A stretch of 64,000 nt of DNA from Lewinella sp. IMCC34183 (GTDB taxonomy: Bacteria > Bacteroidota > Bacteroidia > Chitinophagales > Saprospiraceae). The DNA lies in contig NZ_QMEM01000004.1 in assembly GCF_003390915.1 (NCBI RefSeq), positions 248,001 to 312,000 of the forward strand. Reading direction: 5' to 3'. The notes beneath the pieces were generated by a model. That model made no database searches. It was not told the DNA's origin and worked only from the letters and a program-made list of their open reading frames with translations. Both the position numbers and the translations under genes were made by a program. Shown here piece by piece: positions 51,401-59,540 of the stretch. The stretch's first letter is position 1. Every line of letters starts with the position of its first letter.

Positions 51401-53611
51401 ATGAAAGCCACCTTAGCTCTGCTCCTGACCTGTATGCTCTGCACCTGCGTACGCGCCCAGGGTGATACAAAGGTAGGCTTGGTACTGAGCGGGGGCGGCG
51501 CGAAGGGCTACGCCCACATCGGGGCCCTGCGCGTGATCGAGGAGAGCGGCGTACGCATCGACTACATCGGCGGTACCAGCATGGGGGCGGTGGTCGGCGG
51601 ACTGTACGCGGCCGGCTACAGCGCCGACCAGCTCGAGCAACTGCTGCGCAGCATTGACATCATGGACGAGCTGCAGGACGCCGTGGAACGCGAGGACCGC
51701 ACCATCTACGAAAAGCTCTACAACGAAAAGTACCTGCTGTCGATTTCCATGCAGGACTTCAGCATCCAGCTGCCCACGGCCCTGTCGGACGGGCAGCGGG
51801 TCCACGACCTCTTCTCCAACTGGACGGCGGACGTGGGTCACATCCGCGACTTCGACGACCTGCCCATTCCCTTCCTGGCCGTAGCCACCGACATCGAAAG
51901 CGGCGACGCCCTCGTCATCGAGGAGGGTATGCTGGCCGAGGCCATGCGCGCCAGTGCCGCCCTGCCCGGCGTGCTGAGCCCCTACGAGCTGAACGGACAC
52001 CTGCTCACCGACGGCGGCGTCTCCAATAACTACCCGGCCGAGGAAGTGAAGGAGAAGGGGATGGACTACGTGCTGGGCGTGAGCGTGGAGGCGGACCCCC
52101 TGAAGGCCGACGAGATCAGCAGTGTGGCCGACCTCATCATGCAGATCGCCTTCTTCCAGGCCAACCGCCGCAACCTCGAACAGTACGAGGTGACCGACCT
52201 CGACATCAAGCCCGCCCTGGACGGCTTCACCGTACTCAGCTTCAGTGACATCGACACCCTCATCAACGCCGGCTACCTGGCCGCCCTGGAACTGAAGCCC
52301 ACGCTGGATTCCCTGGCCGCCACCCAGCGGGCCAACCGCAGCACCCGCGATACGAGCGACGTGCAAATCCCCGAATACCTGAACGTAGGCACGCTCAAGA
52401 TCAGCGGAAGCGAAGAACTAAGCGACCGGCAGATCCTAAGCTTCTTCGACGACCAGCTGCCCGGAAAGATCAGCTGGGAAGACTTTCGGCAGGGGCTGAC
52501 CGACCTGCACGTCACCGGCCGCTATGCCAACATCAACTACCGCTGGGAGTACATCGACGAAGAGAGTGAAAAGGTGGCGCTGGAACTGATCTTCGAGCAA
52601 CTGCCCGCCTTCGGACAGCAGGCGCGACTGGGCCTGCACTACGACCCCGTATACCGCGCCAACCTGCTGCTGAACCTGACGCTCTTCGACCAGATCGTGG
52701 ACAACTCCACCACCAGCCTCGACCTGATCGCGGGCGAGCGCCTGCGCTACCGCTTCGACTATCGGGTCAACCGCATCAACGGCTCCGCCTTCGGCCTCCG
52801 CAGCCGCCACGACTATGCCGACGTGGGCTTCGACGTCGACGACATACGCAACGACGAACTGGGGATCGTGCTGGACCGAGTGGATTTCCGCTTTTCCGAC
52901 TGGAACGCGGAACTGTACTGGGATATCCGGCAAACGCACAACAGCTTTACCGGCATCGCCGCCGAACTAAAGTACTACGTGACGGGCTCCGACCAGATAC
53001 AGGAGGTGGACACCGCCCAACTCTTCACGTTGGAGGACGACTTCTACTTCGTACCCAAGATTTACCTGCGTTACGACAAGCTGGACCGGCCCCACTTCCC
53101 CCTGCGCGGCTTCACGATCGACGCCGAGGCACGGGCCATCCGTGACGTCTCCAACGGCGTGCCGGGCTGGGCCTACAACGCCGACGTGGACTTCCTGGGC
53201 ATGATCCCCCTGGCCGAAAAAGCGTCGCTGGGGATCGAAATGAGCCTCGGGGGGTTCACCGGCCGCTCGGCGCTGCCCTACCGCTACTACCTCGGCAGTA
53301 CCAACCGCAAGCTTATGAACAACTTCAAGCCGTTCCCGAGCCTCGACTTCGCCGAGGCCAGCGGCAACAACCTGCTCATGGCCGAGGTGTTCTGGCGGCA
53401 GCGCCTTTTCAGCAATCACTATTTGCACCTGGGCGCGCGCGGCGCGCGCATCGGCAATCCGTACAACGTACCGAGCTCGATCGACAAAAGCTACATCGGG
53501 GCGGGAGTGGTGAGCTACGGACTGGACACGCCCCTCGGCCCCATCGAGCTGGTGTACGGTGCCGGCACCTCGGGCGGGGCACTCTATTTCTACCTGGGCC
53601 ACTGGTTCTAG
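51401..53611 (+). CDS. patatin-like phospholipase with POTRA-like and beta-barrel regions (PlpD type)
   Basis: A 736-residue protein with signal peptide MKATLALLLTCMLCTCVRAQ. The patatin domain has the oxyanion hole SGGGAKG (about 30-36), nucleophile Ser60 in GTSMG and Asp204 in TDGGVSNNYPAEE, forming a Ser-Asp dyad. After about residue 330 comes a POTRA-like segment (LNVGTLKISGSEELSDRQILSFFDDQLPGKISWEDFRQGLTDLH) and then a BamA/Omp85-like barrel ending LYFYLGHWF, with the terminal aromatic expected of outer-membrane strands. This is the PlpD layout (type Vd autotransporter or fused Omp85 lipase). Start ATG at 51401 chosen over TTG 36 bases upstream. Confidence 0.9.
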   Translation: MKATLALLLTCMLCTCVRAQGDTKVGLVLSGGGAKGYAHIGALRVIEESGVRIDYIGGTSMGAVVGGLYAAGYSADQLEQLLRSIDIMDELQDAVEREDRTIYEKLYNEKYLLSISMQDFSIQLPTALSDGQRVHDLFSNWTADVGHIRDFDDLPIPFLAVATDIESGDALVIEEGMLAEAMRASAALPGVLSPYELNGHLLTDGGVSNNYPAEEVKEKGMDYVLGVSVEADPLKADEISSVADLIMQIAFFQANRRNLEQYEVTDLDIKPALDGFTVLSFSDIDTLINAGYLAALELKPTLDSLAATQRANRSTRDTSDVQIPEYLNVGTLKISGSEELSDRQILSFFDDQLPGKISWEDFRQGLTDLHVTGRYANINYRWEYIDEESEKVALELIFEQLPAFGQQARLGLHYDPVYRANLLLNLTLFDQIVDNSTTSLDLIAGERLRYRFDYRVNRINGSAFGLRSRHDYADVGFDVDDIRNDELGIVLDRVDFRFSDWNAELYWDIRQTHNSFTGIAAELKYYVTGSDQIQEVDTAQLFTLEDDFYFVPKIYLRYDKLDRPHFPLRGFTIDAEARAIRDVSNGVPGWAYNADVDFLGMIPLAEKASLGIEMSLGGFTGRSALPYRYYLGSTNRKLMNNFKPFPSLDFAEASGNNLLMAEVFWRQRLFSNHYLHLGARGARIGNPYNVPSSIDKSYIGAGVVSYGLDTPLGPIELVYGAGTSGGALYFYLGHWF

Positions 53612-53631
53612 CGCGGCGGCCACCGGCGCGC

Positions 53632-53639
53632 TACCTTGC
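53632..53639 (+). promoter_or_regulatory. -7-like box with a four-base leader
   Basis: TACCTTGC, one or two mismatches from TAnnTTTG, ends 4 bases before the SDR ATG at 53644. If used, the transcript would start at or inside the start codon (leaderless). Confidence 0.35.
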
Positions 53640-53643
53640 GGAT

Positions 53644-54495
53644 ATGAAAGATTTCAACGGAAAGGTGGTCGTCATCACCGGCGCCGGATCCGGCATCGGC
53701 CGCGAACTCGCCTGGCAGCTCGCCGCCTGCGGGGCCGTGCTCGCCCTCAACGACCTGAAGGAGGACGCCCTGGACGAGACCTGGGCTGAGCTGCCGGAGC
53801 GGACGCGGGGGCTCCGTCGGGCCTTCGACGTGGGCGACCGGGAGGCTATGCAGCACTTTGCTACCGCCGTGAACGAGGAGCTGGGTCGGGTGGACGTCGT
53901 CGTTAACAATGCGGGCTTCAGCGTACGGCAGCAGGCGGTCGTGCATACCCGCGTCGAGGCCTACGAGCGGACCCTCCGCGTGAACCTGTGGGGAGTGATC
54001 TACGGTTCGCTGGCTTTCCTCCCTTACCTGCGCCAGCAGCCGGGCGCCAGCCTGGTCAACGTCAGCAGCGTTTTCGGGCTGTTCGCCTTCCCCGGATCGG
54101 GGCCCTACAATACGAGCAAGTTCGCGGTGCGTGGCTTCACCGAGACATTGCGCGTGGAGATGAGAGGGCACCTGCACGTCTGCTGCGTACATCCCGGCGG
54201 GATCGCCACCAACATTCACCGCAACGTGGAGATCGACGACCCACGAGAACGGGAACGCTTCATCCGTACCTTCGAAAAACAGGCCAAGACCACCGCCGCC
54301 GAGGCCGCGCGGCAGATCATCGCCGGCATCGAAAAGCGGAAGTCGCGCATCCTCATCGGCCGCGACGCCTACTGGATCGACAAGGTGACCCGCCTGCTGC
54401 CGGCGCGCTACGAGTCGGTACTGGCCCGCTGGCTCGATCGCAACCGCTTTCTGGCGGGGCCGCAGGTGCAAGGCTCATCAGAAAAGGGGGGATAA
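53644..54495 (+). CDS. SDR family NAD(P)-dependent oxidoreductase
   Basis: A 283-residue short-chain dehydrogenase. Cofactor motif TGAGSGIG at about 12-19, NNAG at 88-91, Ser141/142, Tyr155 and Lys159 (YNTSK), then HPGGIATNIHRN. The extended C-terminus after residue 220 (FEKQAKTTAAEAARQIIAGIEKRKSRILIGRDAYWIDKVTRLLPARY) is the pattern of a lipid/acyl-linked SDR branch that touches membranes. Asp at the end of beta-2 (NDLKED) suggests NAD(H). Substrate unknown. Confidence 0.87.
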   Translation: MKDFNGKVVVITGAGSGIGRELAWQLAACGAVLALNDLKEDALDETWAELPERTRGLRRAFDVGDREAMQHFATAVNEELGRVDVVVNNAGFSVRQQAVVHTRVEAYERTLRVNLWGVIYGSLAFLPYLRQQPGASLVNVSSVFGLFAFPGSGPYNTSKFAVRGFTETLRVEMRGHLHVCCVHPGGIATNIHRNVEIDDPRERERFIRTFEKQAKTTAAEAARQIIAGIEKRKSRILIGRDAYWIDKVTRLLPARYESVLARWLDRNRFLAGPQVQGSSEKGG

Positions 54496-54605
54496 GGCGT
54501 TGGTTCCGGACGTCGGACGGACCCGCTCCCCAAGAACGACCGTAATATGACGAAACCTTCATATATCCGGGCAACCCCTCCCCCGCTGCGGTGTATACCA
54601 CCCGT

Positions 54606-55193
54606 ATGCAAGCAATCCTGGATTTTATCTCTCAACCCTGGCACTGGTCGGTAAGCGGTTTTTTGATCGCGGTGACCATGCTGGTCCTGTTACTCCTCGG
54701 CAAAGAATTTGGCGTCAGCTCCAACCTGCGTACCATGTGTACCCTGGCGGGGGCAGGCCGTTCGTCCGACTTTTTCCGGATCGACTGGCGCGCCCAGACC
54801 TGGAACCTGGTCTTCGCCGGCGGCGCGGTACTGGGTGGGTTTATTGCCACGACGGTATTAGCCAATCCGGAGCCGGTGGCTATCTCGGCGGAAACGACTG
54901 GCTACCTGCATTCGGTGGGCATCAGCTACCCGGACGGGGCGGGCTTCGTCCCCGCCGAACTTTACGACATGGAGCGGCTGCTGCGCCCGGCAAACTGGCT
55001 GTTCCTGGTGGTGGGTGGCTTCCTGATCGGCTTCGGGGCCCGCTGGGCGGGGGGCTGCACCTCCGGCCACGCGATCAGCGGACTGGCCAACCTGCAGTTG
55101 CCCAGCCTGGTAGCCGTGATCGGCTTTTTTATCGGAGGACTGGTCATGACGTGGCTGATCCTTCCCTCACTCCTCCCCTACCTAAGCCAGTAA
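54606..55193 (+). CDS. YeeE/YedE family sulfur transporter, first half
   Basis: A 195-residue membrane protein with about five helices and the signature RWAGGCTSGHAISGLANL (Cys near residue 153), in which cysteines relay thiosulfate or another sulfur species in TsuA/YeeE proteins. Bacteroidota often carry the transporter as two genes; this one holds the GGCTSGH motif and the next gene the GACPGP motif. Three bases separate them. The start is ATG 54606; a GTG five codons earlier is possible. Confidence 0.88.
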   Translation: MQAILDFISQPWHWSVSGFLIAVTMLVLLLLGKEFGVSSNLRTMCTLAGAGRSSDFFRIDWRAQTWNLVFAGGAVLGGFIATTVLANPEPVAISAETTGYLHSVGISYPDGAGFVPAELYDMERLLRPANWLFLVVGGFLIGFGARWAGGCTSGHAISGLANLQLPSLVAVIGFFIGGLVMTWLILPSLLPYLSQ

Positions 55194-55196
55194 GCC

Positions 55197-55610
55197 ATGA
55201 AATTTCTAGTCTACCTGCTCGTCGGTACCATTTTCGGCATCGTGATGACCAAATCGGAGGCCGTGTCCTGGTTTCGCATCCAGGAAATGTTCCGCTTTGA
55301 AAGCTTCCATATGTACGGCATCATCGGCGTGGCCGTGGTGGTGGGGGCCCTCTTCGTGTCCCTGCTGAAGCGCTTTGATATCCACGCCGTCGACGGCAGC
55401 GAATTGCGCCTCAAGCCCAAGGCGCACACCTACAAGCGGTACATCCTGGGCGGCATCCTGTTCGGCTTCGGCTGGGCGATGACGGGGGCGTGCCCGGGTC
55501 CGCTGTTTACCCTGCTCGGCCAGGGCATCTGGACGATCCTGCTGGTCATTGCCAGCGCGGTGCTGGGTACCTACGTATACGGCTTGCTGCGGCCGCGGCT
55601 GCCGCACTGA
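55197..55610 (+). CDS. YeeE/YedE family sulfur transporter, second half
   Basis: A 137-residue membrane protein with about four helices and the second YeeE/YedE motif GWAMTGACPGPLFTLLG (Cys near 101). The pair would form one pseudo-symmetric pore for thiosulfate or sulfane sulfur. No rhodanese, persulfide dioxygenase or MBL-fold gene adjoins, though these are frequent companions. The stop is followed at once by a 31-bp palindrome shared with the convergent nth gene. Confidence 0.88.
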   Translation: MKFLVYLLVGTIFGIVMTKSEAVSWFRIQEMFRFESFHMYGIIGVAVVVGALFVSLLKRFDIHAVDGSELRLKPKAHTYKRYILGGILFGFGWAMTGACPGPLFTLLGQGIWTILLVIASAVLGTYVYGLLRPRLPH

Positions 55611-55615
55611 GTTTT

Positions 55616-55646
55616 GCACATCGGATGTCCGGGACATCCGATGTGC
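55616..55646. repeat. double palindrome copy 3 between convergent genes
   Basis: Perfect 15-bp arms (55616-55630 and 55632-55646) around a single G: GCACATCGGATGTCC and its complement. It fills the 36-base gap between two convergent stop codons (ends one base before the nth stop), so it could act as a two-way terminator. The 31 bases are identical to copy 4. Confidence 0.95.
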
Positions 55647-56321
55647 TCAGTGACTCGCGAAGTACCGGCACCGCTCACGCACCACGCAATTGCCACACTT
55701 CGGGTGGGAGTAGGTGCACACCCGCTGCCCGTGCTTGAACAGCAACTTGTGAAAGTTGAGGAGTTCGTCGGCGTCGGCGGGCAACATCTCCAGTAGCGCG
55801 CCGTGTGATTTGGCCTGGCTGATCTTCTCCGGCAGGATCCCGAAGCGGGTACTCACCCGGTGTACGTGGGTATCTACTGGCAACACGGGCCGGCGCAGGG
55901 AAAACAGGAGTACGAAAGTGGCGGTCTTGAAGCCTACGCCGGGCAGCTCCATGAGTAGCGCCTGGGCCTCTTCGACGGGCATCTCGGTCAGTAGCCGGTC
56001 GAGGTTGTTGCCGTAGGTACCGATGACGTACGTAAGTATTTCCTTAATGCGTGGGGCCTTGATCTCCGGCCAGCGGGTGGTCTGGATACAATCCTCGATT
56101 TCCGCGACCGTTGCACCTGCGACCCCGCCCCAGTCGCCGAAGGTTGCCAGCAGCTTGTCGTAGGCGGCCTTTTCGTCGGCGTAGTTAGTGCGCTGGCTCA
56201 GGGTAGTGGCGATCAGCTGATCGAGGGCCGACTTGGTACTGTAGCGGGTCTGCCGGCCGTAGGTTTCCTGCAGGATGGAGATGAGGTAGTCGAGCTGGGG
56301 CAGGGTATCGGTGTCGGGCAT
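55647..56321 (-). CDS. nth: endonuclease III-like DNA glycosylase/AP lyase
   Basis: A 224-residue base-excision repair enzyme for oxidised pyrimidines. Helix-hairpin-helix LMELPGVGFKTATFVLLF contains the catalytic Lys, and LPVDTHVHRVSTRFG the catalytic Asp. The [4Fe-4S] ligands are Cys-x6-Cys-x2-Cys-x5-Cys in VCTYSHPKCGNCVVRERC. Start MPDTDTLPQL at 56321; a longer open frame upstream runs through two palindromes and is not coding. Phe instead of the usual Arg in LPGVGRKTA is a small deviation. Confidence 0.93.
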   Translation of the reverse strand: MPDTDTLPQLDYLISILQETYGRQTRYSTKSALDQLIATTLSQRTNYADEKAAYDKLLATFGDWGGVAGATVAEIEDCIQTTRWPEIKAPRIKEILTYVIGTYGNNLDRLLTEMPVEEAQALLMELPGVGFKTATFVLLFSLRRPVLPVDTHVHRVSTRFGILPEKISQAKSHGALLEMLPADADELLNFHKLLFKHGQRVCTYSHPKCGNCVVRERCRYFASH

Positions 56322-56370
56322 GGTCAGGGCGTCGGGCCCCTCTATAGGTGGCGGGGCGACCGGATGTTTG

Positions 56371-56401
56371 GCACATCGGATGTCCGGGACATCCGATGTG
56401 C
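56371..56401. repeat. double palindrome copy 4 upstream of nth
   Basis: Identical over 31 bases to copy 3 (arms 56371-56385 and 56387-56401). A degenerate half, CGGATGT then TTGGC then ACATC, leads into it, hinting that a further copy decayed here. It lies 50 bases upstream of the nth ATG. Confidence 0.95.
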
Positions 56402-56463
56402 TCCGTCGATTTCGAATTTTCCAGGTGATGAAGCCGCGTATTCGGTACACGTATGGATGCCGT

Positions 56464-56490
56464 ACATCGGATGTGGTGCACATCCGATGT
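56464..56490. repeat. double palindrome copy 5
   Basis: ACATCGGATGT (56464-56474), loop GGTGC, ACATCCGATGT (56480-56490). Lies 10 bases beyond the stop of the M56 gene, on the way to nth. Confidence 0.95.
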
Positions 56491-56499
56491 GCAAAACCC

Positions 56500-58983
56500 C
56501 TACCGCCGCGAAGACCGCACGATGGAATAGTTAATCAGGTCTTCCAGGGTATCGCCCTCCCGGCGGTTCTTTTTAATGAATTCCGGAGTGACGTGGTGGA
56601 TGCGCAGATTCGTGAGCGTATCGAAGGAAATTTTGCCGTACCCCAGGTCGGCGTAGGAGGCGACGAAGTCCGGCGTGATGCCGTGAATGCGGGCGTTAAC
56701 GAAGTCCTCACCCTTCAGCTCGGTATACCCCAGGTCGCGCAGCCCAACCACAAGGTCCGGAGTCACCCGATGGATGCTATAATTCATCAGTTGCTCCAAA
56801 TTGTCGATCTCCAGCCCCGCTTCCATCATCTGCTTGGCCTGCCGGGCGTTGACGCCGTGGATTTTCGCCCCGATCACGTCTTCGATCGTCAGGTTCGCGA
56901 AGCCGAGGTCGGAAAGCTCCTTCAGGTAATCCGGGTCGACCCCGTGGATGGAGGCATTCCGCACTTCCTCCAATGTAAGGTCGGCGAAGCCCGCGCGCTC
57001 CATTGCCCATACGTACTCAGGTTGTACGTTATGGATCTTGGCGGCGATAATCTCCTCGGCGCTGAGATTGCCGTAGCCCGCGGCGGCCAGTTCCGCTACG
57101 TAGGCGGGCGTCACGCTGTGGATGGCCAGTTGCAGGACCTGCTCGAAGGGCACGTCTCCAAAGCCCAGGCCCGCCATCTCCTTCAGGAAGGTCGGCGATA
57201 GCCCGTGGATCTTGGCCTGCACCACGTTTTCCAGGGTCAGGCCGGAATATCCCGCTTCGGAAAGTGCTTTCACGTAGGCGGCGTTGATGTTGAAGATGCG
57301 CAACTGGATCAACCCTTCCAGTTCCGGTCGTTCGTAGCCGGCCGCATCCAGGTCGGCCAGTACCGCCTTCATGGTCTGCTCGCCGATGTCGAAGATCGCC
57401 AGCTGCATCAGTTCGTCGTGGTTGGGGTTGAACTGCTCCCGCTCCAGGTAGTCGAGGTACCCCGCGGTGATGTCGTTCAGGAAGAAAAGCGTCAGTTCCC
57501 GGTTGGCGTACTTGCCGTACCCGCGATCCGCGAGCATGCGCTTGTAGTCGGCGGAGGAGACAAAGCTGTAGGTGCCGGTACCCATGCCGTTCTCGAAGGT
57601 CCCGCGCAGCGTCAGCGTACCGGCTTCGCGGTTCAGGGAAAACTCACCGATGCTGTTCCCCGGCAGGGTTCCCAGCACCGCCCTGTCGAAGCAGCGATCG
57701 GTCTGGAAATTGTAACTGTTCCCGTCTCCGTCGTTCCGTTCCCGGAAGGTGAAGCAGACCTCGTTGCCGGTCACTTCGGCCGTCCAGCTGCGGACCTGGG
57801 TTACGCCTTCCGGTAGCGGTGGCGGTGCCGGCGCGGGCGGCGGGGGTGCCGGAGCCGGAGGTGGGGGCACCGGAGCGGAAGGTGCGGGCGGCGGCGCGGG
57901 GGCGGATGGAGGTAGGGGCGGCGGCAAGGGTGCCCGGTTACCGTAGGGACGGTCGAGGGTATCGGGTGTCGTCTGCTGCGCCACTGCATTAAAGGAGCTC
58001 AGCGAGAAGAGGAGGAGTCCAGGCAGGGCCAGGTACTTCCAGGCGACCCGGTTGGAGGATCTTTTGGTCTTCATCATTTTGATTCGTTGTTCGAGAAAGT
58101 GTTGGTTGTAGTTGGTGACCAGCCCCCGGGCGTGCCGGGGTACGGCCACCTGCAGGAGGCTGAGTTGGTAGCCTACCGGGTCGGCACCGCGGCGCAGGAC
58201 CTCAGCGTCGGTCAGGTATTCCAGGTTGTTTTCCACGGCGCGGCGATATAGCCAGGCGAAGGGGTTGCACCACTGCACGACGATGAGCAGTTCGGCCAGA
58301 ATGAGGTCGACGCTATGCCGCCCGTGTACGTGTACCCGCTCGTGTTCCAGGATCCGGTCGCGGGTAGCGGGATCGTATCCGTCAGGGTTCAGAAAAACCC
58401 GGTTCCAGAAGGAATAGGGTGCGGCATCTTCTTCGATCTCCACGATATACAGGTCGTCCATCCGGTAGCCGGGTGACCGGCGGATCGTTCGCAGCACACC
58501 TACTAGCTGCATCAGGAATTGCAATCCCAGTACCACCACGCCCAGCAGGTAGGCGTAGCCCAGGAGGCCTCTCCAGTCCAGGTCCGTGTACCAGGCGGGG
58601 GCCACGGCAACGGCTGTTTGCGCGGACGCAGGTGCGGGGTTACTATCCGAAGCGGCAACCTTGGCTGGTGCGGCGTAGGTACGCTTTGGGTCTTGCATAC
58701 TTGACTGCCCGCGGGTTGTTGCCGTCGCGGGGTCCGCTACTTCCAGGAGTGCGGCGGGAGCCACGGCCAGGGGAAAGGCCGTAAGTCGCGGGGCTACTCC
58801 CCCTGTGGCCGTCCGCAGCGACAGGCCGGCCGGCACCGTCACCAGCGGCAGCAGGAAACAGGCAGCCATCCCCCCCAGCAGCAGCCAACGGTTAAGGCGG
58901 AAAAAGGTCTCGGTGCGCAGTACGTACTGATAGTACAGGTAGCAGGCCGCCAGCAGGAGGGCAACATGGACGGGATAGATCAT
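56500..58983 (-). CDS. M56 (BlaR1-like) metallopeptidase sensor with Pro-rich linker and 29-residue repeats
   Basis: An 827-residue membrane protein. Three N-terminal helices (about 5-22, 33-52, 138-165) precede the cytoplasmic zinc protease site His214-Glu215-x-x-His218 (LEHERVHVHG), with the later Glu in ENNLEYLTDAEVL; a fourth helix is at 314-335. Residues 352-392 are almost only Pro and Ala. After a beta-rich region (395-480) come about ten 29-residue repeats (roughly 520-820) of the form AKIHGVxPxYxxELxxLGFxxLTxEDVI. In BlaR1/MecR1 an outside ligand triggers cleavage of the BlaI repressor; here the penicillin-binding sensor is absent and the repeats probably replace it. It overlaps blaI by 4 bases. 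Confidence 0.88.
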   Translation of the reverse strand: MIYPVHVALLLAACYLYYQYVLRTETFFRLNRWLLLGGMAACFLLPLVTVPAGLSLRTATGGVAPRLTAFPLAVAPAALLEVADPATATTRGQSSMQDPKRTYAAPAKVAASDSNPAPASAQTAVAVAPAWYTDLDWRGLLGYAYLLGVVVLGLQFLMQLVGVLRTIRRSPGYRMDDLYIVEIEEDAAPYSFWNRVFLNPDGYDPATRDRILEHERVHVHGRHSVDLILAELLIVVQWCNPFAWLYRRAVENNLEYLTDAEVLRRGADPVGYQLSLLQVAVPRHARGLVTNYNQHFLEQRIKMMKTKRSSNRVAWKYLALPGLLLFSLSSFNAVAQQTTPDTLDRPYGNRAPLPPPLPPSAPAPPPAPSAPVPPPPAPAPPPPAPAPPPLPEGVTQVRSWTAEVTGNEVCFTFRERNDGDGNSYNFQTDRCFDRAVLGTLPGNSIGEFSLNREAGTLTLRGTFENGMGTGTYSFVSSADYKRMLADRGYGKYANRELTLFFLNDITAGYLDYLEREQFNPNHDELMQLAIFDIGEQTMKAVLADLDAAGYERPELEGLIQLRIFNINAAYVKALSEAGYSGLTLENVVQAKIHGLSPTFLKEMAGLGFGDVPFEQVLQLAIHSVTPAYVAELAAAGYGNLSAEEIIAAKIHNVQPEYVWAMERAGFADLTLEEVRNASIHGVDPDYLKELSDLGFANLTIEDVIGAKIHGVNARQAKQMMEAGLEIDNLEQLMNYSIHRVTPDLVVGLRDLGYTELKGEDFVNARIHGITPDFVASYADLGYGKISFDTLTNLRIHHVTPEFIKKNRREGDTLEDLINYSIVRSSRR

Positions 58984-59342
58984 GATTCCTGGTCTTTAAT
59001 GAGGCGGATGAGGCGCTCCAGCTCCGAGGGGTCGAGCTGCTGCTCCTTCGCGAAGTAGTTGACGAGCTTCATGGGCGAGTTGTCGAAGAAGCGCTTCACG
59101 ACGTCGTCCACGGCTTTCTTCTGGTACTCCTCCTCCGCAACGACGGGAAAGAAGCGGTAGGCGTTGCCCAGTTTCTCGTGGGCCACGAAACCTTTTTCTT
59201 CCAGGATCTTCACCATGGTGGAAACGGTATTGTAGTGCGGTTTGGGATCGGGTAGTTCCTCGATGATCTCCTTGACAAAGGCCTTCTTGAGTCGCCAGAG
59301 GACTTCCATCAGTTGGGCTTCGCGCCGGGCTAGCTTTTGCAT
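58980..59342 (-). CDS. BlaI/MecI/CopY-family transcriptional repressor
   Basis: A 120-residue winged-helix repressor: LARREAQLMEVLWRLKKAFVKEIIEELPDPKPHYNTVSTMVKILEEKGFVAHEKLGNAYRFFPVVAEEEYQKKAV has the family order, with recognition helix HYNTVSTMVKIL and the usual protease cleavage region near residues 100-105. It forms an operon with the M56 sensor (ATGA overlap) and has three matching operators just upstream, so it most likely represses itself and its partner. Confidence 0.93.
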   Translation of the reverse strand: MQKLARREAQLMEVLWRLKKAFVKEIIEELPDPKPHYNTVSTMVKILEEKGFVAHEKLGNAYRFFPVVAEEEYQKKAVDDVVKRFFDNSPMKLVNYFAKEQQLDPSELERLIRLIKDQES

Positions 59343-59345
59343 GTC

Positions 59346-59406
59346 TACTAATTGATTAGTACAAGTATAATACTAATATCTTAGTATTTCAACTAATGCG
59401 TTAGTA
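59346..59406 (-). promoter_or_regulatory. three BlaI operators TACTAA-N4-TTAGTA
   Basis: Dyads at 59346-59361 (TACTAA, TTGA, TTAGTA), 59371-59386 (TACTAA, TATC, TTAGTA; arms extend to AATACTAA / TTAGTATT) and 59391-59406 (AACTAA, TGCG, TTAGTA; one mismatch). Centres are 25 and 20 bases apart. They cover the whole leader and promoter area of blaI, starting 4 bases before its ATG. Confidence 0.8.
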
Positions 59407-59412
59407 TTTTGC

Positions 59413-59439
59413 ACATCGGATGTGGCGCACATCCGATGT
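59413..59439. repeat. double palindrome copy 6 beside the BlaI operators
   Basis: ACATCGGATGT (59413-59423), loop GGCGC, ACATCCGATGT (59429-59439), 7 bases from the third BlaI dyad. Confidence 0.95.
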
Positions 59440-59509
59440 ACGCGCTCGTTTTCGCCTTTTTTGGGTGAGATGATGCTATTTTGTGGTGATGAATTGCCCG
59501 GTCAACTGC

Positions 59510-59536
59510 ACATCGGATGTGCAGCACATCCGATGT
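59510..59536. repeat. double palindrome copy 7
   Basis: ACATCGGATGT (59510-59520), loop GCAGC, ACATCCGATGT (59526-59536). It lies 4 bases beyond the histidine kinase stop. Confidence 0.95.
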
Positions 59537-59540
59537 CCGA

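Noticed and set aside
54606-55610. YeeE/YedE gene broken by a frameshift
   Set aside because: Both halves have their own start, complete helices and one motif each, with a clean 3-base gap; the split form is normal in this phylum.
56322-56483. Longer N-terminus for endonuclease III
   Set aside because: The added 54 codons translate the palindromic repeats and give a sequence unlike any Nth N-terminus; the ATG at 56321 gives the normal length.
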